The notes beneath the pieces were generated by a model. The model was not told the origin of the DNA. It ran no database searches and saw nothing but the letters and a program-made list of their open reading frames with translations. Shown here in pieces: positions 1 through 8,167 of a stretch of DNA of 62,006 bases; positions within the stretch are counted from its first letter, which is position 1; each line of letters opens with the position of its first letter. The stretch comes from a virus: positions 1 through 62,006 of IMG/VR virus record IMGVR_UViG_3300028394_000083; one strand, 5' to 3'. A program made the translations under genes and the position numbers.

Positions 1-69
1 TAGTTGGTATCACGTAATGAGAGAAAATTAATAATTTACACCTACAAAATATTTTACTACATTTTATTA

Positions 70-819
70 ATGAAAACTGATTGGTTATTTCAAGAACCCA
101 TAGATTTAGAGCACAAACAATATGTGCTTTTAGATTATCTACAAAAGTTAGATAAAAATCTAAATAATTTAAAATTATATCCCCAATTCCAAGAGATATC
201 GTTACACCTGGCTAGTATTAATCTTTTAATTGAAAAAGGTCAATATTTAACAATGAACAGAACGTTAAAGGATCCCGATGATGAGATATTAATATCTGAC
301 TTAATACCGGTTGATTGCCCACTCCTTACAAAAGAAGAGATACTTGAAATTTATCATATCTGTAAATATACAACCGATAAATTAAAAGACTACTTCAACC
401 ACGCAAAGGCGATATGGGACATCGTTAACGATGCGGTATCAATAGATCCGATACAAAACTCAAAAAATATTGACCCCAAACAAGGGCTTTTCTTTTTAGA
501 TTATAAAGATAAAACCTACCTATATGAGTTTATGGTTAAATTAATTAAAAAGGGTAATTTAGAAACAAAATGTCACATAAAAAAAATATGTGAATGTCCT
601 AAAGGAGATTTTAATGAAAAATTAAAAGAAGTAAAAAGACCACTTATCAAAGATCTAAAAGACGATAATATTCATAGTAAGTTAATTGTTTTTAGGGTTA
701 AACACAACAACAATTACCCCCTTAAAGAAACTTTGCTTCCTATCGCAAAAAGAAAAATAATGAATTATATGATTCAATCAAAAATTATTAGACATAAAAA
801 TTTGACTAATATATCTTAG
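70..819 (+). CDS. hypothetical protein
   Basis: A 249-aa reading frame from ATG 70 (MKTDWLFQEP); the frame stays open to the window edge upstream, but only this ATG follows the ATTTTATTA sequence seen before other late-type genes. The protein is lysine-rich and mostly helical in appearance, with a few cysteines near residue 175. I recognise no domain. It stands apart from the next cluster by a 26-nt A/T-rich gap. Start choice and function are uncertain. Confidence 0.6.
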   Translation: MKTDWLFQEPIDLEHKQYVLLDYLQKLDKNLNNLKLYPQFQEISLHLASINLLIEKGQYLTMNRTLKDPDDEILISDLIPVDCPLLTKEEILEIYHICKYTTDKLKDYFNHAKAIWDIVNDAVSIDPIQNSKNIDPKQGLFFLDYKDKTYLYEFMVKLIKKGNLETKCHIKKICECPKGDFNEKLKEVKRPLIKDLKDDNIHSKLIVFRVKHNNNYPLKETLLPIAKRKIMNYMIQSKIIRHKNLTNIS

Positions 820-845
820 TTTTTTATTATTAAAATAAAAAAGTC

Positions 846-1040
846 ATGGTAGTAAAACAAAGATCATTAAACGAGTTAAGACAAGAAAAAGAGTTTGGAT
901 ACAAACATTCAGACAATCAAAAGAAAAAAATTAATGTTGACCCACAACACATAATCAATTTGGTTAGAAAATACCCAAATGATATGGATCTTGGAAAAAA
1001 AGTAAGAGGTTATTTATTGGAATTAGGGATTTATGAGTAA
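846..1040 (+). CDS. small hypothetical protein
   Basis: A 64-aa basic protein (MVVKQRSLNELRQEK...). It overlaps the next gene by 8 nt, so the two are probably translated together. The C-terminal half (NLVRKYPNDMDLGKKVR) looks helical. No family recognised. Confidence 0.65.
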   Translation: MVVKQRSLNELRQEKEFGYKHSDNQKKKINVDPQHIINLVRKYPNDMDLGKKVRGYLLELGIYE

Positions 1041-1251
1041 GGAACAAGTAAACCACCCAAAACATTATGGGGGATCGGAGAACGTATATGAAGCAATCAA
1101 GGTGATTGATGCGTGGGAACTTGGATTTAGTCTAGGAAATACTGTTAAATACATCTCAAGAGCCGGTAAGAAAGATAGTGATAAAGAATTACAGGACCTT
1201 AAAAAGGCGTTGTGGTACTTGCAACATCACATTAAAACATTGGAAAAATAA
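1033..1251 (+). CDS. DUF3310 family protein
   Basis: A 72-aa protein that fits the short DUF3310 family common in phages: an N-terminal VNHPKHYGG block, then EAIKVIDAW, LGFSLGNTVKYISRAGKK and DLKKALWYLQHHI. These are the family's signature blocks in the normal order and at normal length. The biochemical role of the family is not established. The stop overlaps the next ATG (TAATG), so it belongs to a tight operon with the lipoprotein and methyltransferase downstream. Confidence 0.88.
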   Translation: MSKEQVNHPKHYGGSENVYEAIKVIDAWELGFSLGNTVKYISRAGKKDSDKELQDLKKALWYLQHHIKTLEK

Positions 1252-1901
1252 TGAGATATCTATATTTTTGTCTAATATTATTTTTGACATCCTGTATTGA
1301 AATAATTGAAGACTTAAAGTTTAATTTGGATGGGTCGGGTACCTTTAAATATGTTATAAATCTTAGTGGTAGTAAAACCAAAGTAACATCCATACTCGCT
1401 TTAGATAGTTTATACGGAGAAAAAGTTCCAAAGGTATCAGACATTAGAACTAAGATCGGAGAGTTTAAAAGAACCTTACAAGAACAAGAAGGTATTAGTA
1501 ATGTACTAATAACGGAAGACTACACCAACTACATCATTAAATTTCAGTGTGATTTTAAAAGTGTTGAGAATTTAGAACAGGCACTCAAAAACTCAATTAA
1601 AAAACTATACCAAAACAACTATTACGAATATGATTGGGTTTCTTTTAAAGGTAAGGTATTAACAAGAAAAACGCCTATTTTTTATTTAGATGATATTAGG
1701 AAGTTTGGTGATAGAGATATTGATAAACTAAAGACGGGTACCTATACTTCAGTGACTAGGTTTCCAACTAAAATAGATACGTTTGAGAATAAAAATTCGT
1801 TAAGATCAAAAAGTAATATGGCTTTAATGATTAAAACAACACCCGATCTACTTTTAAACGACCAAACCATATTAAATAATAAAATAATATTAAAAAAATG
1901 A
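1251..1901 (+). CDS. phage-encoded lipoprotein
   Basis: A 216-aa protein with a signal peptide II: MRYLYFCLILFLTSC ends in a lipobox LTSC with the acceptor cysteine at residue 15. The mature part begins IEIIEDLKFNLDGSGTFKY, resembling Bacteroidota lipoproteins of unknown function. It should be exported and lipid-anchored in the host envelope. A role in altering the infected cell surface, such as superinfection exclusion, is only inference. It overlaps the methyltransferase by 4 nt (ATGA). Confidence 0.75.
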   Translation: MRYLYFCLILFLTSCIEIIEDLKFNLDGSGTFKYVINLSGSKTKVTSILALDSLYGEKVPKVSDIRTKIGEFKRTLQEQEGISNVLITEDYTNYIIKFQCDFKSVENLEQALKNSIKKLYQNNYYEYDWVSFKGKVLTRKTPIFYLDDIRKFGDRDIDKLKTGTYTSVTRFPTKIDTFENKNSLRSKSNMALMIKTTPDLLLNDQTILNNKIILKK

Positions 1902-2749
1902 TAGAAACAGGAAAAATAATAAATGGGGATTGTATTGAGGTAATGAAAACCTTACCGGAAGGGTCTGTGGACTTAATTTGCACATCGCCGCCATATGGCG
2001 TGGGTATTGCGTATGATGTTCACGATGATGATGTTAACTTTGAGGAATATTTGGTATTTGCAAGAAATTGGTTAACTGAGGCGTATAACGTATTGAAAGA
2101 TGACGGACGTATAGCGTTAAACATACCCTATGAAATTAACAGACAAAAGAAAGGAGGGAGAATCTTCTTTGTTTCAGAGATGTATCAGATAATGAAAGAA
2201 ATAGGATTTGGATTCTTTGGTATTGTTGATTTAGAAGAACAATCACCTCATCGTAGTAAGACCACAGCATGGGGATCTTGGATGAGTCCATCCAGCCCGT
2301 ATATCTATAACCCAAAAGAGTGTGTGATATTGGCTTACAAAAAACTACACATCAAAAAGGTTAAAGGAGAACCACAATGGAAAGGAGTTCCTACTGACAT
2401 AGAACAAGAAGATGGGACATTTAAGAAAAAAGTAGTATACGAGGAACAAGACAAGAAAGAATTTATGGAGTTAGTCTTTGGTCAGTGGAACTATTTTGCA
2501 GATACAAAGAGTTTAACTAAGGCTACTTTTAGTTTAGACATACCCTTAAAGGCGATTAAAATTTTATCATATAAAAATGATATTGTCCTTGATCCTTTCG
2601 CTGGTAGCGGAACTAGTTTAGTTGCTGCGGAAATCTTGGGAAGACGGTGGTTGGGGATAGAACTATCACCAAACTACACTGAAGTTGCAAAAACAAGGGT
2701 TGAATATTTTAAAACACTACAAGAAGTATCAGAAGAAAACCAACAGTAA
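1898..2749 (+). CDS. DNA methyltransferase (N4-cytosine/N6-adenine type)
   Basis: A 283-aa amino-methyltransferase. The catalytic motif IV appears early as TSPPYG (about residues 29-34), and the S-adenosylmethionine-binding motif I appears late as DPFAGSGT (about residues 230-237). This is the permuted order of the class with motif IV before motif I, and the length is normal. No restriction endonuclease is adjacent, so it is an orphan enzyme. It would modify phage or host DNA, plausibly to block host restriction. Target base and site cannot be read from the sequence. Confidence 0.9.
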   Translation: MIETGKIINGDCIEVMKTLPEGSVDLICTSPPYGVGIAYDVHDDDVNFEEYLVFARNWLTEAYNVLKDDGRIALNIPYEINRQKKGGRIFFVSEMYQIMKEIGFGFFGIVDLEEQSPHRSKTTAWGSWMSPSSPYIYNPKECVILAYKKLHIKKVKGEPQWKGVPTDIEQEDGTFKKKVVYEEQDKKEFMELVFGQWNYFADTKSLTKATFSLDIPLKAIKILSYKNDIVLDPFAGSGTSLVAAEILGRRWLGIELSPNYTEVAKTRVEYFKTLQEVSEENQQ

Positions 2750-2763
2750 AATGTTGGTTTTTT
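2738..2763 (+). terminator. intrinsic terminator after methyltransferase
   Basis: A 6-bp stem CCAACA/TGTTGG with a short loop is followed by six T. The stem's left arm lies in the last codons of the methyltransferase. Confidence 0.75.
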
Positions 2764-2775
2764 AGTTTTATGTGG

Positions 2776-2787
2776 TATTTATTTATT
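2776..2787 (+). promoter_or_regulatory. late-promoter-like TATTTATT box abutting the start codon
   Basis: TATTTATTTATT sits directly before ATG 2788. The first T is at -12 from the A of the start codon, as at many other virion-type genes here. If it acts as a -10 element, the mRNA begins at or next to the AUG. Confidence 0.5.
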
Positions 2788-4701
2788 ATGAGAAGATTAA
2801 TAAATGAATCAGGTATCCGTGACATAAATAATATCGCAAAAAGATACAAAAAAGCAAAAATATACTTTCATCAGGATTTGGATGGTGTCACAACCGGATT
2901 GGCAATGAAAAACTACCTTGAAAAATACGGTATTGAAGTTGTTGATGCTGAAGTAATACAATATGGATCTAAAGAATTTGCCATTAAAAAACCGGAAGGT
3001 GAAGGTGAAGTAATGCCGGTTCTTGTTGATTTTGCTCACGGAAAACCAATGTTTGTTATTCATACCGATCACCACGATACACAAGCTGGTGTTGAAAAAG
3101 ATACAGCAACGAATTTTAAATCATCAAGATCAAACGTGGAAACTATATCACAAGTGGTATCACCGAAAGAGATTTTTCCATCCGACGACATTTTATTAAT
3201 ATCAACTGTAGATTCAGCAAACTTTGCGGTAAATCAAATAACACCAGAAATGGTTATGAATTACCTATACAAATACGATAAAGATAGTTCACTAAAAAGA
3301 AACAAAATGTTAATGGGGTTAGTTGTAAACAAACTATTATTAGCCTATAAAAACAAACCAAGATTTTTGGAAAACCTTGTGTTAAACTCACAACCATCTC
3401 TTTTAAGTATTTTAAATAATATTAAAAAAGAAGCGATTGAAAAGGGGTATGCCGATCCTGAACAACTAACAAAAAACAAGGAAAATTACATACAAAGTAG
3501 AAAAGAAAAGGGTGTAGAAACTCTTGGTAATATTATCTCTCAATATGGATTTGGTAGCACAACAAAGTCAGGTGCTTATGATAGATACACACCATTTAAA
3601 AACAATCCAGATTCCGATTTCCTTGTAACGGGAATGCCGATGGGTATGGTTCAGGCATCCTGCAACCCATTTAAAGAAGATAGAGCACTCAAAGGGGTAA
3701 ATTTAGGTGAAATAAAAGATGAGGTATTAGATGTATTTAGAAAAGAATTTGAAGGTTTAAAAATAACCTTTGGTGTTATAAAAAGGGTTGCGGAACAAGA
3801 AGCTGATTTTAGTTCAGTTGGTTTTACCTTTAAAGATATGGAGGCGATCTATGGTGAAAGCCCATCTTATAAAATAGACGGAGGAGAAAACTTAAAAGAG
3901 ATTTTAAACAACATATCCTCCAAACTTTATAGGGGATTATCTCAAAAACAAAAAGAATTATTGGATAAAGTTTCTGTTAATGGGTTTGACGTTATAAGAG
4001 CAAACTCAGGAGGACACAAATGTATAACCAACATTTCAGGTATAAATTTTTTATATAGGGATAATAAAGGAGGTAAAACAGATAAAATTTCTAGTGAGTT
4101 ATTACCAATCGCTAACTATTCAGGAAAAAATTCATTTTTAAATGACATTAAGTCAAAATTGTTAACTTACGGTAGATTGTCAGACAAACAAATTGAGATG
4201 GCAATGAATCAGATTAAAAAGGAAGGGGGATCATCGACATCAACTGAAACAGTCGATTCACAATCAAACAAAACTTTTGTTGATGTTGTAAAACAGATCC
4301 AACAGGAATTTGTGAATATTTTAAATAATAAAATAAAATCACAATCCGAAAACATAACCGAAAGTGTTGTTAAGAATAAAAACGTGGAGTCACTATTAAA
4401 GAACCACATCAAGGGACACAATGTTCTTTCAGAACAAGACTGGAAATATGTTATGTCTAAACTTAGTTGTGTTACCGATAATAGAGGACAATGGGATCAC
4501 CCAGAAAAATGCACAATGATTGAGAGTGATAGAATAACAATGAAAAACGTAAATTATCCTTTGGTTGGTATTGACAATACGGGACATTTAAAGTTGATGC
4601 TACCTGAAAATGATTATAAATTTCCAGGAAAAAAAGTGTTTGAAATACCACTTAAAGGGAAATATAAAAATTTAGGTATAAAATTATTAAAATTTTTATA
4701 A
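2788..4701 (+). CDS. DHH-family phosphoesterase, probably packaged
   Basis: A 637-aa protein. I place the start at ATG 2788 (MRRLINESG) rather than the in-frame ATG 18 nt upstream, because the upstream codons lie inside the promoter-like box. The N-terminal domain has DHH-superfamily metal-binding signatures: HQDLDGVTTG (DxDG type, about residues 29-38) and TDHHDT (about 92-97). This superfamily includes RecJ-like exonucleases and nanoRNA phosphatases. The rest, up to the C-terminal GKYKNLGIKLLKFL, is unassigned. The start RRLINE matches the cassette with an I/L-x-E end found on many genes here, which suggests head packaging. The substrate is unknown. Confidence 0.75.
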   Translation: MRRLINESGIRDINNIAKRYKKAKIYFHQDLDGVTTGLAMKNYLEKYGIEVVDAEVIQYGSKEFAIKKPEGEGEVMPVLVDFAHGKPMFVIHTDHHDTQAGVEKDTATNFKSSRSNVETISQVVSPKEIFPSDDILLISTVDSANFAVNQITPEMVMNYLYKYDKDSSLKRNKMLMGLVVNKLLLAYKNKPRFLENLVLNSQPSLLSILNNIKKEAIEKGYADPEQLTKNKENYIQSRKEKGVETLGNIISQYGFGSTTKSGAYDRYTPFKNNPDSDFLVTGMPMGMVQASCNPFKEDRALKGVNLGEIKDEVLDVFRKEFEGLKITFGVIKRVAEQEADFSSVGFTFKDMEAIYGESPSYKIDGGENLKEILNNISSKLYRGLSQKQKELLDKVSVNGFDVIRANSGGHKCITNISGINFLYRDNKGGKTDKISSELLPIANYSGKNSFLNDIKSKLLTYGRLSDKQIEMAMNQIKKEGGSSTSTETVDSQSNKTFVDVVKQIQQEFVNILNNKIKSQSENITESVVKNKNVESLLKNHIKGHNVLSEQDWKYVMSKLSCVTDNRGQWDHPEKCTMIESDRITMKNVNYPLVGIDNTGHLKLMLPENDYKFPGKKVFEIPLKGKYKNLGIKLLKFL

Positions 4702-4779
4702 TATTTTTAGTCTTTACGTAATTTAAGGTATATTTATATACTACCTCTGATAAAATTTCTATATTTTTTATTAATTTAC

Positions 4780-4810
4780 TTGATTAAATAAAAATAAATT
4801 TATAAATTTG
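4780..4810 (+). promoter_or_regulatory. Bacteroidota-type promoter
   Basis: TTG at 4780-4782 and TAAATTTG at 4803-4810, with 20 nt between. It would drive the 47-aa gene at 4863. Confidence 0.5.
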
Positions 4811-4862
4811 TAAAACAATTAGGAAACGTTCTAATTTGTATAAAAAATTGATTTATTAATAT

Positions 4863-5006
4863 ATGTCTGAAATTACAAACGAAGTAGTTGAGATCTATGC
4901 CTACTTTGATGACAAAGGTCAAAAAGTGTACACACCAAACGTAGAGTTTGCTGAGATAATGGCTAAGAAATACGGAACAAACGATGTTTACGTAGAAAAA
5001 AACTAA
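4863..5006 (+). CDS. small acidic protein, 47 aa
   Basis: A 47-aa frame (MSEITNEVVEIYAYFDDKGQ...) with a plausible promoter 50 nt upstream. Sequence YAYFDDKGQKVYTPNVEFA looks like a small beta-hairpin fold. The frame ends just before the promoter of the large non-coding RNA. No family recognised. Confidence 0.6.
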   Translation: MSEITNEVVEIYAYFDDKGQKVYTPNVEFAEIMAKKYGTNDVYVEKN

Positions 5007-5025
5007 AAAAAAACAACAAAGGACT

Positions 5026-5055
5026 TGTCTAATTGAAAAAAAAGACTTAACTTTG
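5026..5055 (+). promoter_or_regulatory. promoter of the large non-coding RNA
   Basis: TTG at 5026-5028 and TAACTTTG at 5048-5055, about 19 nt apart, fit the Bacteroidota -33/-7 pattern. Transcription would start near 5061. Confidence 0.55.
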
Positions 5056-5083
5056 TAAAACAAATCAGGAAAAGACCTGAAAC

Positions 5084-5096
5084 GTTCTTTGAAAAT
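5084..5096 (+). promoter_or_regulatory. boxA-like antitermination element
   Basis: GTTCTTTGAAAAT lies about 25 nt after the predicted RNA start. The same element precedes tRNA/RNA clusters at 15119, 20832, 21312 and 23892. It resembles the boxA region of Bacteroidota rRNA leaders. Confidence 0.5.
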
Positions 5097-6031
5097 CTAA
5101 ATCCGACCGAAACAGTCGTCACAGTTAAAAAAAGCGAAGTAACACCTCCCTTTCTTTATATGTGAAACTAAATTAAGTCATTGGGCCGTGTATGGTCCAT
5201 TAAAATAAACCACGAAAGTGGGATAAAGTGAACCCTTAGTGTGTTGGGTTTGCGTCTTGGTGAGTTTTCGGACTTGTCGAGATTGAGTACACAAGCGGGA
5301 TACCGTTTAACCTTTAGTACCGAGGGCAACGCTGTAGGGAAAGTGGTTATACGAACTGGCAATGTGGGTTGTCAGTTTGAGATGGGAACATCAATAGGAA
5401 TAACCCGTAGGAATATTGCAAAAAATAAGATTATCCGATTTTATTATTGCGTGTTCCATTATGATAGGATACTTAAAACCGAAAGGTATGTTAACGTACA
5501 AGTGGTGTTGTTATTAACCTTGACCGTTCCCTACCAAGGGTTCGATCTCGAAGTAGTCTTGAAATATGGAAATGGGGACATTTCACGGGGTAGTTTGGTA
5601 TTTCGTTGTTCAAAAGATAACGAATCTAAAGACGGACCACTACTTCGATCAATCCACAACACCAAACTTATGGAGATTTAATTCCAATTAAAATTACATT
5701 AAGCAAAAGTGTCCGTCACGATATAACGGAAGTTACCCACCTATTCACTGGCAGTCAGTGGAACGTGATAACCGCAAGTTTGACCGTATTTTTATGAAAA
5801 ATCTCTAAGTCGTCGAAGACTGAATCAGGACGCAATCTTGAGGAGACAGGAGTAGTAAGAGAGTAGTTATGTCGTCAAGAAGTGATTGGTCTAACCAATC
5901 GGTAATGAGTGTTACAGGACAAAATCCTGTGGATAAGAGTAGAATCAATAATGACTCGAAAGACACTTACAAAAACTGTAATCTCAGGTTTTTATTTTTT
6001 AAATGAAACTTATTAAGTTAAAAAAATTAAT

Positions 6032-6057
6032 GGGACAATTTATTGTCCCTTTTTTTG
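6032..6057 (+). terminator. intrinsic terminator
   Basis: GGGACAAT/ATTGTCCC is an 8-bp stem with a 2-nt loop followed by TTTTTTT. The converging HNH gene ends at 6060, so it may serve both strands. Confidence 0.85.
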
Positions 6058-6059
6058 TT

Positions 6060-6737
6060 TTATAATATTTTGTTACTCTTTTTTAAATTATCTTCAGCCC
6101 ATAATGGTTGGAGATTTGTGTAATGACATAAACCGTATAATTCTTCTTCTGTTTTTGCCGATGATAATGGAATTATGTGATCAATATGCCACTCACTCCT
6201 GTTATCCCAACTCATACCAACAACAAATTGGGTTTCTAAATGTTCTTTAAGGGATTCCGGTGAACAACCAACAATATCAAAGGTTTTACAATTTTTATTG
6301 TGTTTAGTTATTTTTAAAAATGAGTTTAATCTATTTCTAACATTTTGTGATAATTTAAAAATAATATCATTTTTATATTTTTCTTTTCGTTTGGTGTAAA
6401 ATAATTCTTTATTTCTTTTTTGCCAAGATTCTGTAGATTTAATTTTTTTTGATAAAGAATTGTTTGTTAGTTTTTTTTCTTTATGTAACCTGTTCCTTAA
6501 CAGTTCTTTATCTCTATTATTTAAATAATATTGTCTTTGATTTTCGTTTAATTTAGTTCTATTTTTTTCTCTATAGTTTCTATGACACTCATTTAAAATG
6601 TCTTTAGACTTTAATTTATTATTTTTTTTTGAACATTCAGAACACTCACTGCGATAACCATCCTTTGAATATTTGTTTTTCTGAAAACCACAAAGGTCCT
6701 TAGATTCCTTACATTTAGAACATATTTTTGTCTCCAT
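6060..6737 (-). CDS. HNH homing endonuclease
   Basis: A 225-aa protein starting at METKICSKCKESK; an alternative start lies 24 nt upstream. The N-terminus has a CxxC...CxxC zinc knuckle, the middle is a highly basic coiled region, and the C-terminus has the HNH core WHIDHIIPLSSA followed by CHYTNLQPLWAEDNLKKSNK. This is a free-standing endonuclease of the homing type. It is a clear paralogue of the gene at 51841: same ends, different middle. It converges on the large RNA's terminator, so it may have targeted that locus; that is inference. Confidence 0.88.
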   Translation of the reverse strand: METKICSKCKESKDLCGFQKNKYSKDGYRSECSECSKKNNKLKSKDILNECHRNYREKNRTKLNENQRQYYLNNRDKELLRNRLHKEKKLTNNSLSKKIKSTESWQKRNKELFYTKRKEKYKNDIIFKLSQNVRNRLNSFLKITKHNKNCKTFDIVGCSPESLKEHLETQFVVGMSWDNRSEWHIDHIIPLSSAKTEEELYGLCHYTNLQPLWAEDNLKKSNKIL

Positions 6738-6917
6738 AGTAATTTGATAAAAGTTTCTCAATTAGTTTTGATTTATTAACGATATCTTTTTCTAATCTTT
6801 TATTAATTTCTTGACTGAGAGTTATTGATATTTTAACCCTCTTTTCGTTTTCTTTTAATTTTGGTCTCATAAAAATAAATATTCATAAAATACGTAAAAT
6901 ACTGATTTTTATATTTT

Positions 6918-6948
6918 TTTGTGCGTTAAATTTTTTTGCATATCTTTG
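6918..6948 (+). promoter_or_regulatory. Bacteroidota-type promoter with very short leader
   Basis: TTTG at 6918-6921 and TATCTTTG at 6941-6948, 19 nt apart. ATG follows only 4 nt after the -7 box, so the mRNA may be leaderless. Confidence 0.7.
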
Positions 6949-6952
6949 TTGT

Positions 6953-7363
6953 ATGAAAAATGATAACAAAATAGGTAAAGCGATTACAGACAAACACATT
7001 AAGATTGTTAAAAAAATCACTAAAGATATGGTGATTAGTGTATATACAAATCACAACTATTATGTGGATAGAGACCTATTAGATTCAGTCATTAAAATCT
7101 CATCAATTAGAAAATATAAACACGAAAAAACACAGTGGTCTGATAATAAAGAACTATATACATATGAGATAGATGTGATTGTTGATATGCGTTCTAATAT
7201 GAGTTGGAAAAATAACAATTATTGTCAACGAAATTCAAGAAAATATAATAGATATTATAGTAGTAGTATCCATAATTCAGTTTTAGAATATTTAAAATAT
7301 TTTGGAATTGATAGAACAGATAACCCCACTATTTCAAAAATACAGTACAAAGATATTGTCTAA
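6953..7363 (+). CDS. hypothetical protein
   Basis: A 136-aa basic protein, rich in Lys, Asn and Tyr, with a central YTYEIDVIVDMRSNMSW segment that suggests a beta-sheet and a polar NNYCQRNSRKYNRYYSSS stretch. It has its own promoter directly upstream. No domain recognised. Confidence 0.7.
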   Translation: MKNDNKIGKAITDKHIKIVKKITKDMVISVYTNHNYYVDRDLLDSVIKISSIRKYKHEKTQWSDNKELYTYEIDVIVDMRSNMSWKNNNYCQRNSRKYNRYYSSSIHNSVLEYLKYFGIDRTDNPTISKIQYKDIV

Positions 7364-7378
7364 TTAAAAAAAAAGTAT

Positions 7379-7386
7379 TACATTTG
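7379..7386 (+). promoter_or_regulatory. TACATTTG promoter box
   Basis: A TAnnTTTG match 14 nt before ATG 7401. Confidence 0.45.
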
Positions 7387-7400
7387 TATAAATAAAAGAT

Positions 7401-7667
7401 ATGGCAACACTAAAACACATAATGATCGTCCACCCTAAGTTTGGTGAAGTTTTAAATGAAACTTTTATGGATGAGGTACAGTTTAAAATATTTTTGAATA
7501 TGGTCCACTCATCTATTGAGTTGAATCAAAACCTATCAACGTTTAATGGTAAAGACTTTTTAGTTCACGTACCAAGTTCAATATTAAAAGAATGTTTGGT
7601 TATTGGTAATAGTAAAGAGATGTCAATGGCTGAGGTTGTTATGGCAAAATCTAAGTTGGAGGGATAG
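7401..7667 (+). CDS. hypothetical protein
   Basis: An 88-aa protein (MATLKHIMIVHPKFGEVLNE...) that alternates predicted strand and helix and ends in a helical EMSMAEVVMAKSKLEG. It has its own -7 box. Its 3' flank carries a strong terminator. Not recognised. Confidence 0.65.
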   Translation: MATLKHIMIVHPKFGEVLNETFMDEVQFKIFLNMVHSSIELNQNLSTFNGKDFLVHVPSSILKECLVIGNSKEMSMAEVVMAKSKLEG

Positions 7668-7733
7668 TTTCTTTGTTTCTCTTTAAAACAAAGTGGTGGC
7701 AGTTTGTATCACAATCCGTGATCGACCCAAATT

Positions 7734-7759
7734 AGGTGAGGGTTTCCTCACCTTTTTTT
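7734..7759 (+). terminator. intrinsic terminator
   Basis: AGGTGAGG/CCTCACCT forms an 8-bp stem with a 4-nt loop, followed by seven T. The 66 nt between the 7401 gene and this stem hold no gene. Confidence 0.85.
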
Positions 7760-7769
7760 ATTTAGCGTA

Positions 7770-7780
7770 TATTTATTAGT
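7770..7780 (+). promoter_or_regulatory. late-promoter-like TATTTATTA box
   Basis: TATTTATTAGT ends at the base before ATG 7781, with the first T at -11. Confidence 0.5.
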
Positions 7781-8167
7781 ATGAAGATACAATTAACCGA
7801 ATCTGAACTAATATCGTTGATAGAATCCATAATTGGTAAATCAAACGATTTTTTATATGAAGACATTTACGGATCAGTAGAATCCGTTGATAATTACCTA
7901 AACGAGGCTGAGTATCAGGGAAGAAAAGTTCAACTTGGAAAAATAATGCAAGGAGACATTAAAAAATTCAAAGTTTATGTCAAAAACGATAAAGGGAAGG
8001 TCGTTAAGGTAAATTTTGGTTTTGGAGGTAAATCGGCTAAAGGGAAAAGAATGGTTATTAAAAAAAATAATCCTGAAAGAAGAAGATCTTTCAGAGCAAG
8101 ACATAATTGTGATAATCCTGGACCAAGATGGAAACCAAGATTTTGGAGCTGTAGGACTTGGAATTAA
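7781..8167 (+). CDS. small basic virion-type protein
   Basis: A 128-aa protein. The N-terminus MKIQLTESELISLIE is a divergent copy of the shared cassette. Residues 44-128 form a basic, Cys-containing domain with blocks GKIMQGDIKKFKVYVKN, RRRSFRARHNC and GPRWKPRFWSC. From memory, closely similar blocks occur in proteins of aquatic myoviruses, where they also sit behind variable N-termini; I cannot name a function. LNE at residues 40-42 (before AEYQG) would suit prohead-protease cleavage. The last 4 nt overlap a convergent endonuclease. Confidence 0.75.
   Translation: MKIQLTESELISLIESIIGKSNDFLYEDIYGSVESVDNYLNEAEYQGRKVQLGKIMQGDIKKFKVYVKNDKGKVVKVNFGFGGKSAKGKRMVIKKNNPERRRSFRARHNCDNPGPRWKPRFWSCRTWN

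Larger units (their letters stand above)
5061..6057 (+). ncRNA. large structured non-coding RNA, ornate-RNA candidate
   Basis: About 1 kb with its own promoter, a boxA-like leader and an end terminator, but no convincing gene. It is visibly less AT-rich than its flanks. Plus-strand hairpins include CCAC-GAAA-GTGG (5210-5221, GNRA loop), TCCGT/ACGGA (5712-5730), CACTG/CAGTG (5746-5760), GATTGGT/ACCAATC (5884-5900) and CAGGA/TCCTG (5915-5929); further GNRA-like loops occur at other sites (for example ACC-GAAA-GGT near 5478). The GNRA loops appear only when read on the plus strand, which sets the direction. Size, complexity and closeness to tRNAs recall the phage-borne GOLLD and ROOL RNAs. I cannot align it to either, so family membership is inference. 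A T-tract near 5990 may be an alternative end. Confidence 0.7.

Noticed and set aside
5241-5681. A 146-codon open frame inside the 5-6 kb region
   Set aside because: It has unusual composition for this genome, spans GNRA hairpins, has no promoter or A-rich leader at its start, and the whole kilobase behaves as one structured RNA.
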